Positions 1-7,249 of a DNA stretch of 35,511 nucleotides are shown here, piece by piece. The notes under the pieces were generated by a model. It was not told the origin of the DNA, made no database searches, and was given only the letters and a program-made list of their open reading frames with translations. Numbering within the stretch: the first letter of the stretch is position 1; each line of letters opens with the position of its first letter. The DNA lies in contig JAAVZO010000014.1 in assembly GCA_022791685.1 (NCBI GenBank), positions 1-35,511 of the forward strand, written 5' to 3'. The position numbers were made by a program, and so were the translations under genes. The stretch is from Clostridiales bacterium. GTDB lineage: Bacteria > Bacillota > Clostridia > Oscillospirales > CAG-272.

Positions 1-118
1 GGTCTTGAAAGTCTTTATCTTGAGGATATTCGTTCAAAATGAACGTCTTATACATACCAAGCATACTTTCTACTTTCCAGAGGTCGTATAACTCCTCGTC
101 TAAGTCTTTTATGTTCAT
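1..118 (-). CDS. Hypothetical protein, 5' part only (runs off the window edge)
   Basis: A minus-strand frame opens at an ATG at 116-118 behind a GAAAGGAAA ribosome site and stays open for 39 codons to the window edge. The visible start is MNIKDLDEELYDLWKVESM, acidic and probably helical. I do not recognise a family. It lies 98 bp downstream of the ribbon-helix-helix gene on the same strand, so the two may form a small accessory operon. A partner of a toxin-antitoxin pair is possible, but nothing visible shows it. Confidence 0.5.
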   Translation of the reverse strand, partial: MNIKDLDEELYDLWKVESMLGMYKTFILNEYPQDKDFQD

Positions 119-143
119 AAATATTATTTCCTTTCTAAATTTG

Positions 144-172
144 TTGACAAATCCCGAAAGGTATGATATAAT
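144..172 (+). promoter_or_regulatory. Consensus sigma-A-type promoter, antisense to the flanking genes
   Basis: TTGACA (144-149), a 17-bp spacer and TATAAT (167-172) form a perfect consensus promoter. It points along the plus strand into the 3' end of the minus-strand ribbon-helix-helix gene, and I see no plus-strand gene directly downstream. It could drive an antisense RNA or the candidate RNA near 507-760, or it could be a chance match in AT-rich DNA. Confidence 0.5.
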
Positions 173-215
173 AGATTTATCAATCTTTTGGGATTGGTTC
201 GATAATGAGGATTGC

Positions 216-413
216 TTAACTTACGACGGTGGAGCAATTCTCATTTTCTATTTTGGCATATACCTCTCTGATACCTTGTCGAATTATATCCGACTTAGTC
301 ATACCTGTTTTCTTTGCGCATATCTCTAAAAGTCGTATATCTTCATCTGTCATGCGAATTCTGGTACTAAACTTTTTAGGATCATCAGTAGGTCTGCCTG
401 TTTTTGGAGACAT
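216..413 (-). CDS. Ribbon-helix-helix (CopG/Arc-like) DNA-binding protein
   Basis: The product is 65 residues. It has a basic N-terminus (SPKTGRPTDD), a short strand (KKFSTRIRMT), then two helices (DEDIRLLEICAKKTGM and KSDIIRQGIREVYAKI), the usual layout of small RHH regulators that bind DNA as dimers through the N-terminal strand. The ATG at 411-413 is chosen over the upstream in-frame one because AAAGGAGGTG sits just before it and the promoter at 442-470 would overlap the longer version. A perfect inverted repeat surrounds the -10 box, so the protein probably represses its own gene. Such proteins are often antitoxins or plasmid/phage regulators; no toxin is visible unless it is the partial gene at 1-118. 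Confidence 0.8.
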   Translation of the reverse strand: MSPKTGRPTDDPKKFSTRIRMTDEDIRLLEICAKKTGMTKSDIIRQGIREVYAKIENENCSTVVS

Positions 414-425
414 TATTTCACCTCC

Positions 426-470
426 TTTTGTATCCACATATATTATATCACAAGTGGATACAAAAGTCAA
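426..470 (-). promoter_or_regulatory. Promoter and probable operator of the ribbon-helix-helix gene
   Basis: On the minus strand TTGACT (465-470), a 17-bp spacer and TATAAT (442-447) make a strong sigma-A promoter. The 12-bp arms TTTTGTATCCAC (426-437) and GTGGATACAAAA (454-465) are perfect inverted repeats around the -10 box, one in the spacer and one near the transcription start. This is a classic layout for autorepression by a dimeric repressor. Binding by the RHH protein is inferred. Confidence 0.8.
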
Positions 471-506
471 TACCTTTAGAAAAAATTTCTCAAAAGAATT
501 ATAAAT

Positions 507-760
507 CAAAAGGAAGCAGAGATTCCACGTGGTAGATTGGTGCTAACGTGGGTTAGGTGACCTACTAACACTCTATTTGCTTTGTTAGCACTAACTCAAA
601 AAGCTAACAAATGGGGTATATAAAGATATCACGTCGACGGAAGTCGGCGTGCAAGTAAGGAAGGGGTGAGCCGGGGGATGAGAGATTCCAAAAGAGGGAA
701 GGGGGCTGGCAGGGGAAACCTTTGGTTTCACCTATAAGCCCCTTTCCCTCTTTTGTTCGT
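507..760 (+). ncRNA. Candidate structured RNA ending in a long terminator-like hairpin
   Basis: This spacer is dense in secondary structure. TGCTAAC (541-547) can pair with GTTAGCA (584-590), while GTTAGC (584-589) can instead pair with GCTAAC (603-608), giving two exclusive folds. A 9-bp hairpin at 630-651 has a GGAA (GNRA) loop, which suggests plus-strand RNA. An 18-bp stem (690-707 with 737-754, one G-T wobble) encloses a smaller stem and ends in TTTT, like an intrinsic terminator. I see no coding frame with a ribosome site. It could be a known class such as raiA, but I cannot match it from memory; the boundaries are approximate. Confidence 0.4.
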
Positions 761-767
761 TCCCCGA

Positions 768-885
768 GCCCCTGCAAGGGGCGAGGTCTCTTAGCCCATG
801 TCTGCGCAGCAGATGTGGGCGTGGGTAGCGTCGCATTGCGACGCGTCTAATTTTCATAAACGATGAAGTTTCGCCAAACTTCATC
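768..885. repeat. Row of four perfect hairpins, three with 3-nt loops
   Basis: Four inverted repeats follow one another: 768-782 (6-bp arms, loop GCA), 794-820 (12-bp arms with two G-T wobbles, loop GCA), 828-844 (7-bp arms GCGTCGC, loop ATT) and 862-885 (10-bp arms GATGAAGTTT, loop CGCC). Arm sequences differ, but the design is shared with hairpins at 21754-21822, 30616-30630, 33933-33947 and 34060-34144. No coding content is apparent. Confidence 0.65.
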
Positions 886-919
886 AAAGTCAAAATTTGC
901 AAAAACTTTATCGAAAGTA

Positions 920-948
920 TTGCAAAAGTGCCGTAGAAGGTGTATAAT
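920..948 (+). promoter_or_regulatory. Sigma-A-type promoter of the serine hydrolase gene
   Basis: TTGCAA (920-925), 17 bp, TATAAT (943-948) lies 31 bp before the chosen ATG. Confidence 0.7.
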
Positions 949-978
949 ATAGCATATATCAAAAGGAAGGAAACCAAA

Positions 979-2160
979 ATGAAATATGCAAAACTACGCG
1001 ACTTTCTCGACCTGATGGCGAGAGAGCACACACCAGGATGTACAGTTACGGTATATCATAATAATACGAAGGAGTTCGAGTACTCGGCAGGCGTTTCAAG
1101 CCTCGAGACCGGTAAGAAAATGCAGGGCGATGAGTACTTCAACATCTACTCGTGCTCGAAAATCATGACCGTCACCGCCGCTGCTCAGCTGCTTGAGACA
1201 GGCAAGTACCTGCTCAACGACCCTCTCGGTGAGTACATACCTGAGTATAATAATATGAAGGTGCGCCAGCCCGACGGAACACTCGCCGACGCTAAACGCA
1301 AGATAACCGTCGGCGACCTCTTTTCGATGACCGCTGGTCTCGATTATAACATGAACTCGAACGCATTCCAGCGCGCACGCGAAATCACCGACGGCCGTAT
1401 GGATACCGATGTCGTCGCACGGCTCATCGCGGACGAACCGCTCTCGTTTGAGCCTGGCGCACATTGGCAGTACTCACTCTGCCACGACGTGCTCGCAGCT
1501 TTTGTCGGCATCGTCAGCGGCATGAAGTTCCGCGATTACGTCAAGGCTAATATCCTCGACCCGCTCGATATGCGTGAGACCGTATACCACGCAACACCCG
1601 AAATTCTCGACCGTATGGCTGAACAGTATACGTTCGTTCCGACTGGACAGGGTGAAGTTATTGATATCGTCGAAGCGCAGCAGTTCGGCCGCGCTACCGA
1701 TGGCGGCTTCCGCAACGTCGGCAAGAGCGTGCCGCATATCCCCGGTCCGGAGTATGACAGCGGCGGTGCGGGCATTACCACAACCGTTGGCGACTACGCG
1801 AAGTTCCTCGCCGCGCTCGCTAACGGCGGACTCGGACTTACTGGTGAGCGTATCCTTTCGCCTTACACCGTCGAGCTGATGAAGACTAACCGCCTTGGTG
1901 AAGTGCAGCTGCGCGACTTCAACTGGGACGCGCTCATGGGCTACGGCTACGGTCTCGGCGTGCGTACTCATATCGACAAGGCGCGCTCGGGCTCGAACGC
2001 TAACCTCGGCGAATTCGGATGGGGCGGTGCAGCGGGCGCTACTGCGATAATCGACACCGAAGCTAAGCTCGCACTCTTCTTCGCTCAGCACACGCTGAAC
2101 CCACGTGAACAGTGGTATCAGCCGCGACTGAGAAATATAGTATACTCGTGCATTAACTGA
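979..2160 (+). CDS. Serine hydrolase, beta-lactamase/penicillin-binding-protein-like family
   Basis: The 393-residue product matches the class C beta-lactamase-like hydrolase fold, whose members act as esterases, peptidases or amidases. The nucleophile motif SxxK is S58-C-S-K61 within YSCSKIMT. The tyrosine motif, usually YxN, reads YSL here (Y165, in WQYSLCHDVL), so antibiotic hydrolysis is not to be assumed. Near the C-terminus WGGAAGATAIID fits the third (H/K-x-G-like) region. No signal peptide is visible, which suggests a cytoplasmic enzyme. The ATG at 979 is preferred because AAGGAAGG precedes it; an in-frame codon at 940 overlaps the -10 box. The gene is single, with its own promoter and a terminator shared with the convergent neighbour. 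Confidence 0.85.
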   Translation: MKYAKLRDFLDLMAREHTPGCTVTVYHNNTKEFEYSAGVSSLETGKKMQGDEYFNIYSCSKIMTVTAAAQLLETGKYLLNDPLGEYIPEYNNMKVRQPDGTLADAKRKITVGDLFSMTAGLDYNMNSNAFQRAREITDGRMDTDVVARLIADEPLSFEPGAHWQYSLCHDVLAAFVGIVSGMKFRDYVKANILDPLDMRETVYHATPEILDRMAEQYTFVPTGQGEVIDIVEAQQFGRATDGGFRNVGKSVPHIPGPEYDSGGAGITTTVGDYAKFLAALANGGLGLTGERILSPYTVELMKTNRLGEVQLRDFNWDALMGYGYGLGVRTHIDKARSGSNANLGEFGWGGAAGATAIIDTEAKLALFFAQHTLNPREQWYQPRLRNIVYSCIN

Positions 2161-2167
2161 ATCAGCA

Positions 2168-2198
2168 AAACCGCTGCACAAATAACGTACAGCGGTTT
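2168..2198. terminator. Bidirectional intrinsic terminator
   Basis: The 9-bp arms AAACCGCTG and CAGCGGTTT lie between two convergent genes, with A/T-rich flanks on both sides. Confidence 0.7.
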
Positions 2199-2206
2199 AA
2201 ATTTAG

Positions 2207-3673
2207 TCATTCAAGTGCAGAGATCTTTTCTACTAAGTCGTTGAGCGTTGACTGCCACTTTGGCAGATTCGACGCGTGGTAGGAAGTGAGATTTTCCGGC
2301 CAGCCTTGACGGTATTCGGTAATGCTGTTTGTGAATGGGTCAAAACAGGTCGAGTACGCAAAGTTGAAGTCCATCATCGCACTTTCTCTTATTATTTCAA
2401 GCATTTCTTTGACATCATCGTCGCGGGTGTATTTTTCTTTCAGCGCGACCTCGTAGTATTTCGGTACTACATCTATCATGGAATAATACGACAACGCCTC
2501 GCATACCATTCCGACCATGTCAGCATTTCGTGTAGTTTGCGGAATGAACATCATATTTGTAGATGTTCCTATCTGGGTGTGGTAATGCTCCTGATTTTCG
2601 TCAGCCTTCGGGAAGGGAACTATACCAAAATCGCTGGGCATATCACGCATATTGTCGGCAGCATTGAGCAGCGCGTTCATGAACAGAGCCTTATCTTCGG
2701 TGAAATTCTTCGTTTGAATATCGTATTCGTCCTGCGGGTTCATGACTACGTTTCCGTTTTCCATGAACAACTTGTAAAGTTTGTCGTAAATGTCTACAGA
2801 ACGCTCAGATAATTCGCCTAATTCCGGTACGCCGTTTTTACCCATCGATATCATTTTCATCTCTGTAGAAGTTGCAAGCGAACGGTTCGCCACTGGATTG
2901 TTCATGAAGCCGACCATGTCGTCACCAAATGTAAGCTTACCATCATTGTTGAGGTCGCTCGAAACGCCCTTGATCAGTCCCGCAAAGGTGTCGATAGTCC
3001 AACTGCCGTTACGCACGTAGTCATACGGGTCAGCGAGATTATAGTCGTTCAGTATCTTTTTGTTGAAGTACATGACCGCGAGGTCCTTGTACAGCGACAG
3101 GGACGCGTCGCCGATAAAGCCGTACAGCTTTCCATCTATCGCGAGGTCGTCGTTCATGCCTTGGACCCACCACGGATTGTCGAGATTGAGGTAGTTTATC
3201 GTGTTCGCATTGATGAAGTAGCCCTCAGCCGCGAGAGGGAGCGTGATAACAACGTATCCGGTCATGAGGTCGTACTCTTGGTCGTTGGCTAAAATGCTGC
3301 TGGTGATAATGCCGTTGTAGGTGTTGCGGTCACTCCATTCGCCGGGGCGGTCGACAAATTCAAAGGTGACGTTCAGCAGTTCCTCGACCTTTTGGTTGCG
3401 CTCATAAACAGCGTCCGAAACTACGTCTCCTGTCGCTTCCTCAGAAATGTACTCGTAGTTTTTCTGAGTAGGAACAAGCATTCTAAAGGTCTCGCCGCCG
3501 AAATCAGCGTCAGCTGGCAGCTCAAGACGGGGTGAATCGTCGACGGGCTCGGTAACTGGTGTTGTATCATCAGTTGAATCTTTTTCGGTTACCCCCCCCC
3601 GCGAACTTTGACATGATGCAAGCGCGGCGATCATTGAGAGGAGAAGCAAAGTGGAAACAAAACGTTTTTTCAT
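2207..3673 (-). CDS. Extracellular solute-binding lipoprotein (paralogue 1) with in-frame G9 tract
   Basis: This 488-residue protein has a lipoprotein signal peptide with lipobox LASC (C21), then a low-complexity acidic linker and a solute-binding domain like family 1 (sugar/polyol) ABC receptors. It shares with the other two copies the block ATGDVVSDAVYERNQKVEE near residue 80, the WW.....D segment, and an Asp/Asn-rich loop DLNNDGKLTFGDD near residue 240 that resembles a calcium-binding EF-hand loop. No permease or ATPase gene is adjacent, so the ligand is unknown. Codons 25-28, right behind the lipidated Cys, contain nine Gs in a row. With eight Gs the next codon is TAA; with ten a TGA follows eight codons later. 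Translation starts at an ATG behind AAGGAAA. Confidence 0.9.
   Translation of the reverse strand: MKKRFVSTLLLLSMIAALASCQSSRGGVTEKDSTDDTTPVTEPVDDSPRLELPADADFGGETFRMLVPTQKNYEYISEEATGDVVSDAVYERNQKVEELLNVTFEFVDRPGEWSDRNTYNGIITSSILANDQEYDLMTGYVVITLPLAAEGYFINANTINYLNLDNPWWVQGMNDDLAIDGKLYGFIGDASLSLYKDLAVMYFNKKILNDYNLADPYDYVRNGSWTIDTFAGLIKGVSSDLNNDGKLTFGDDMVGFMNNPVANRSLATSTEMKMISMGKNGVPELGELSERSVDIYDKLYKLFMENGNVVMNPQDEYDIQTKNFTEDKALFMNALLNAADNMRDMPSDFGIVPFPKADENQEHYHTQIGTSTNMMFIPQTTRNADMVGMVCEALSYYSMIDVVPKYYEVALKEKYTRDDDVKEMLEIIRESAMMDFNFAYSTCFDPFTNSITEYRQGWPENLTSYHASNLPKWQSTLNDLVEKISALE
3592..3600 (-). repeat. G9 homopolymer inside the lipoprotein gene (possible contingency locus)
   Basis: Nine consecutive Gs on the coding strand fall within the Arg-Gly-Gly-Val codons just after the lipobox. 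Loss or gain of one G truncates the protein almost at once. Confidence 0.9.
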
Positions 3674-3735
3674 GGATATTTTCCTTTCGTATATAATTTC
3701 TTCGGCAATTTTAACAAATCATTCAGCCTAATTAA

Positions 3736-3764
3736 ATTATAACAAAAATATCCTTCGTTGTCAT
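3736..3764 (-). promoter_or_regulatory. Promoter of solute-binding lipoprotein 1
   Basis: On the minus strand ATGACA (3759-3764), 17 bp, TATAAT (3736-3741), about 60 bp before the start codon. Confidence 0.65.
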
Positions 3765-3808
3765 CAAATATATTTCGCAAAGCACCAAATATGTTTTCAT
3801 CCCACACT

Positions 3809-3846
3809 AAATAGAAAAACAGCACGAGCAATTATTTGCTCGTGCT
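3809..3846 (-). terminator. Intrinsic terminator of solute-binding lipoprotein 2
   Basis: The 11-bp arms AGCACGAGCAA and TTGCTCGTGCT (3821-3846) with a 4-nt loop are followed on the minus strand by GTTTTTCTATTT. The core CACGAGCA/TGCTCGTG recurs in the terminator at 30723. Confidence 0.8.
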
Positions 3847-3857
3847 ATTACTTTATT

Positions 3858-5330
3858 TTAATTATCACTATTGACGAACTTGTCAATTTTATCTTGTATC
3901 TTTGGCAGCTTGGCGGCTATCTGCGAGGCGAACTCGTCGTTGCCGTTCAATAGCGAGTAGTTGATGTCGAACTCCAGACCCTCTGTCCAGCTGTACGCTA
4001 TGCCAAGGTCGAATGAACGCGTTTCCTTGATTATATTCAGCATTTCTATCGACTCGTCATTGCGCAGTCCCTTCTGCTCAACCATTACGTTAAAGTAGCT
4101 CGGAAGTACGCTCTTGTCCGACTCGAACGAAAGCGCGTCAAACAATAGTCCCACCTTCTCGGGGTTTCTGTTCGTTACCGGTATCGTGAACATTGCACAA
4201 TGCTGTACTTCTGTCGAACGATAGCTCTTTTGGTTTTCGTCGAGCTTCGGGAACGGGAGTATTCCGAACGACGACTCCATCGTTCTAAATATCTGCGCCA
4301 TTTTCAGCTCGTAGCCAAGGAAAAGCGTGCGGTTATTTGCGAATATGTTCTGACTGTGAGTTTTCAGCGTGTTGTCGTACACTTCCGCGTCGAGGAAGTC
4401 GCCCTCAGTCGAGATGAACTTCATCAGCTTCTGGCAGGCGTTGATAAACGCGTCCGTGTTGCAGGATACCTCAGGAACGCCCGAATCACCCATCTTAACA
4501 AATTCTACGTTGAAGCCGAAAAGAAGCTTCGGGAACATTGAATCGTATGTTGTGCAGCCGTAGATGCAGTTGCTCGCATCGGTGTTAGCAAAGCTTTCGT
4601 CTCCGTTCAGGTTAGCCGCTGCGTGCGACAGCTCCTGCATTTTGTCGAGCGTCCACTTGCCGTCGCGCACCAGCTGGTACGGGTATTCGAGCTTGAGGTC
4701 GTCCATCATATCTTCATTAAAGAATATGCACCAAAGCGAGTCCCAGCCCATCAGATGTGCCGACGACTGCGCAAAATAGTTTCTGCCGTTGAGCTCGGTC
4801 GACGAAAGCAGTACCTGATCCCACCAGCTCTCGTCAAGATGGATAGTGTCGATGTCGTTCAGGCACTGGTAGTAGCCCTCCGTAACACCGGTACTTATTG
4901 TGCTCATCGGGATATACGCCGCGTCGTACACGTCGTCGTCTGCGAGTATCAGCTTGCCGAGTTCGCTTGACATTTGCTCATAGTTGGGGCTGTTTACCTC
5001 TTCGATCTCGCAATTGAGCTTCTGCTTGACAAGCACGTTGCGGTTGTAGATAGCGTCGTTGACAATTTCGCCAGTCAGCTCGTCGGGCTGGATCAAGCAT
5101 ATCATGTCCCATAGATTTTTTTCAAGATTGAAGACCGTGAAAGTCTCGCCGCCAAGGTCAGCTCCGTCGTAATAAAGGTAATCCTTGTCCTCAGGCGCGG
5201 TGGTGTCGGTATCGGAAGATTGTGGGGTAGTGTCGCCGGGCGTTTTGTCGTCTGACGAGCCGCAGGCTGCCGCTGAGAGGGCAAGCGCCGCAGCAAGCAG
5301 CAGTGTCAATAAGCGTTTACTTTTTAACAT
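3858..5330 (-). CDS. Extracellular solute-binding lipoprotein (paralogue 2)
   Basis: The product has 490 residues, with a signal peptide ending SAAAC (C23) and an Asp/Thr-rich linker, so it is probably a membrane-anchored ABC receptor. It is collinear with the copies at 2207 and 31035: LTGEIVNDAIYNRN near residue 85, SWWDQVLL near 165, the acidic loop NLNGDESF near residue 240, and FGILPFPKLDENQKSY near 360. No transport partners are nearby. It lies downstream of the purine nucleoside phosphorylase gene on the same strand, after a 149-bp gap with its own -10 element, so ligand and co-regulation are unclear. The ribosome site is AAAGGA. Confidence 0.88.
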   Translation of the reverse strand: MLKSKRLLTLLLAAALALSAAACGSSDDKTPGDTTPQSSDTDTTAPEDKDYLYYDGADLGGETFTVFNLEKNLWDMICLIQPDELTGEIVNDAIYNRNVLVKQKLNCEIEEVNSPNYEQMSSELGKLILADDDVYDAAYIPMSTISTGVTEGYYQCLNDIDTIHLDESWWDQVLLSSTELNGRNYFAQSSAHLMGWDSLWCIFFNEDMMDDLKLEYPYQLVRDGKWTLDKMQELSHAAANLNGDESFANTDASNCIYGCTTYDSMFPKLLFGFNVEFVKMGDSGVPEVSCNTDAFINACQKLMKFISTEGDFLDAEVYDNTLKTHSQNIFANNRTLFLGYELKMAQIFRTMESSFGILPFPKLDENQKSYRSTEVQHCAMFTIPVTNRNPEKVGLLFDALSFESDKSVLPSYFNVMVEQKGLRNDESIEMLNIIKETRSFDLGIAYSWTEGLEFDINYSLLNGNDEFASQIAAKLPKIQDKIDKFVNSDN

Positions 5331-5378
5331 TGTGTCGTTTCCTTTCGATAATAAATATGTTAGGATATGCTAAGGAAT

Positions 5379-5425
5379 ATTGTACCATACAAATATGAAC
5401 TATGCTTGAATATATGCGGGGGGGG
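5379..5425 (-). promoter_or_regulatory. Extended -10 promoter element with upstream C8/G8 tract
   Basis: On the minus strand TGGTACAAT gives an extended -10 (TACAAT at 5379-5384) with no good -35 at the normal spacing. An eight-base C run on the same strand (5418-5425) begins 34 bp upstream, where changes in length could alter activator spacing. The regulatory effect is inferred. Confidence 0.5.
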
Positions 5426-5479
5426 CAAACTATTTGTGAATATTCTGTTAATCCTGCGAGAATTTGCGGATTTTTATAT

Positions 5480-6316
5480 TTATAGCTTTTCTATGACGGT
5501 GCTTACCAGTTTCTTAAATTTAGCTGCTACCTCGTTCGCTACGTCGAGCACCTCCTGCTCAGTTATCGCCGCGCCCGTAATGCCCGCCGCCATGTTCGTT
5601 ACGCACGATATGCAGAGTACGCGTATGCCGAGCTGCGCCGCGAAGATGTTCTCAGCCACCGTCGACATACCTACAAGGTTCGCGCCAAGCAGCTTCAGCG
5701 CGCGTATCTCAGCCGGTGTTTCGTACTGCGGGCCCGCCATGTACGCGTACACACCGTCGAGCAGCTCGAAGCCCTGCGCCGCCGCGACTTCATGTGCAAG
5801 TGCGCGCAGGTCCTTGTCGAACACCGACTGCATATCGAAGAAGCGCGCGCCGAATTCCTCGATGTTCGCACCACGCAGGGGCGACATAGGTGCGAGCTTT
5901 ATCTGGTCGGTCACGCATACGAGATCGCCCGGGCGCATGGTGCGTCCGTCGTTGTAGCCCATGCCGCCGGCTGCGTTCGTGATTATCATCGTGTCAACAC
6001 CCAGCAGCTTGAAAACGCCGACCGGATACGCCGTCTGCCACATCTCCCAACCCTCGTAATAATGGAAACGTCCGTTCATCGCGAGTACGTTCTTGCCCGC
6101 TAACTTGCCGAACACCAGCTCGCCTTTCTGGTAGGAAACGGTGGAGATGGGGAAGTGTGGGATATCGCGGTAGGGGATTATCACCGGATCTTCGATCTCG
6201 TCGGCATAGCCGCCGAGCCCCGAGCCGAGAATTATCGCGATATCCGGCTTAACGCCGCCGATCTTTTCGCTGATGTACGCCGCGCTGTCCTTGTAATCCT
6301 GAAAAACTGCCTTCAT
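5480..6316 (-). CDS. punA: Purine nucleoside phosphorylase
   Basis: This 278-residue enzyme splits purine (deoxy)nucleosides with phosphate to give the free base and (deoxy)ribose-1-phosphate, serving purine salvage in the cytoplasm. Motifs of the trimeric PNP/MTAP family are clear: the phosphate-binding LGSGLGG near residue 31, GRFHYYEGW, TNAAGGM, and the base-binding block QYETPAEIRALKLLGA followed by VGMSTVAE. Length is normal. The start has only a weak AGG site 9 bp upstream. The leader contains a 9-bp hairpin (6331-6351) just before that site. The symbol is a family-level assignment, since an inosine/guanosine-type enzyme is most likely. Confidence 0.93.
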   Translation of the reverse strand: MKAVFQDYKDSAAYISEKIGGVKPDIAIILGSGLGGYADEIEDPVIIPYRDIPHFPISTVSYQKGELVFGKLAGKNVLAMNGRFHYYEGWEMWQTAYPVGVFKLLGVDTMIITNAAGGMGYNDGRTMRPGDLVCVTDQIKLAPMSPLRGANIEEFGARFFDMQSVFDKDLRALAHEVAAAQGFELLDGVYAYMAGPQYETPAEIRALKLLGANLVGMSTVAENIFAAQLGIRVLCISCVTNMAAGITGAAITEQEVLDVANEVAAKFKKLVSTVIEKL

Positions 6317-6372
6317 TATAATATACCTAAGCTCGCAGAGAGTCTGCGGGCTTTCCTTTCAAGTTTTCTTAT

Positions 6373-6401
6373 ATTATACCAAATATTGGCGCAAAAATCA
6401 A
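6373..6401 (-). promoter_or_regulatory. Promoter of purine nucleoside phosphorylase gene
   Basis: On the minus strand TTGATT (6396-6401), 17 bp, TATAAT (6373-6378). The leader then holds a hairpin at 6331-6351 with 9-bp arms and loop GAG. Confidence 0.75.
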
Positions 6402-6472
6402 GTGCGGCGGCGATATCGGTCGGCTGATAATGTTAATTTTGTGTTAAGTCGGCAGAAATTTGCGTAAACCTA

Positions 6473-6549
6473 TTGAAATTTCCGCTGAAATGGTGTAAAA
6501 TAATACTAAGTAATGCTGTACCTCAGATGGAAACGTAATCGTTTCCATC
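6473..6549 (+). promoter_or_regulatory. Promoter and leader hairpin of efp
   Basis: TTGAAA (6473-6478), 17 bp, TAAAAT (6496-6501) is followed by a ~110-nt leader. A perfect 10-bp hairpin GATGGAAACG/CGTTTCCATC (6526-6549, loop TAAT) begins about 20 nt after the predicted start. A smaller CCCG/CGGG hairpin follows. No known riboswitch is recognised. Confidence 0.65.
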
Positions 6550-6617
6550 AAATCCAATATAAGGTAATAACTCCCGTTAATTCGGGAAAGGCAGAAATTT
6601 TTGGAGGAATATTATTT

Positions 6618-7175
6618 ATGGTAGTAGCCGGAGATTTTAAGAACGGTATCACATTTGAAATGGACGGACAGGTGCTTCAGGTCATCGAGTTCCAGCACGT
6701 TAAGCCTGGTAAGGGCGCGGCGTTCGTTAGAACTAAGATGAAGAACGTCATGACTGGCGCGGTAACTGAGCGTACCTTCAACCCGACCGATAAATTCGAA
6801 AACGCAATCGTTGAGAGAAAGGAAATGCAGTACCTCTACAACGACGGCGACCTGTACTATTTCATGGACATGGAGTCGTTCGAGCAGCTGCCTATCGGCG
6901 CTGATAAGCTCGGCGACAGCTTCAAGTTCGTTAAGGAAAACGAAATGTGCAAGATCGTTTCCTACAAAGGTAACGTATTCGCAGTTGAGCCGCCGATGTT
7001 CGTAGTTCTCGAAGTTACCGACACTGAGCCGGGCTTCAAGGGCGACACTGCTACTGGCGCGTCCAAGCCTGCAACTCTCGAGACTGGCGCGACCATCAAG
7101 GTTCCGCTGTTCGTTGATATCGGCACCAAGATCAAGATCGACACCAGAACTGGCGAGTATCTCGAGCGCGCATAA
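6618..7175 (+). CDS. efp: Elongation factor P
   Basis: EF-P binds the ribosome between the P and E sites and relieves stalling at polyproline stretches. The 185-residue length and three-domain layout are standard: the KOW-like N-terminal domain starts [18 protein letters not shown], the domain I loop carrying the modifiable lysine reads [10 protein letters not shown], and the C-terminal OB domain ends [20 protein letters not shown]. The ATG is set by GGAGG 10 bp upstream; an upstream in-frame extension has no support. The Cys/Asp-rich gene follows 74 bp later on the same strand. Confidence 0.97.
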   Translation: MVVAGDFKNGITFEMDGQVLQVIEFQHVKPGKGAAFVRTKMKNVMTGAVTERTFNPTDKFENAIVERKEMQYLYNDGDLYYFMDMESFEQLPIGADKLGDSFKFVKENEMCKIVSYKGNVFAVEPPMFVVLEVTDTEPGFKGDTATGASKPATLETGATIKVPLFVDIGTKIKIDTRTGEYLERA

Positions 7176-7249
7176 CTTTGTCGATGCGATGAAGTTTCAC
7201 CGACTTTTGAGGATTTCTTTGTGAGTATTGAATGAAAGGAAGATTCATA

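Noticed and set aside
39..329. Plus-strand frame of 96 codons at the left edge
   Set aside because: It overlaps two better minus-strand genes with ribosome sites and runs through the promoter at 144-172.
1474..2181. Minus-strand frame of 235 codons opposite the serine hydrolase
   Set aside because: Antisense shadow of a clear enzyme gene; it would also run through the terminator at 2168.
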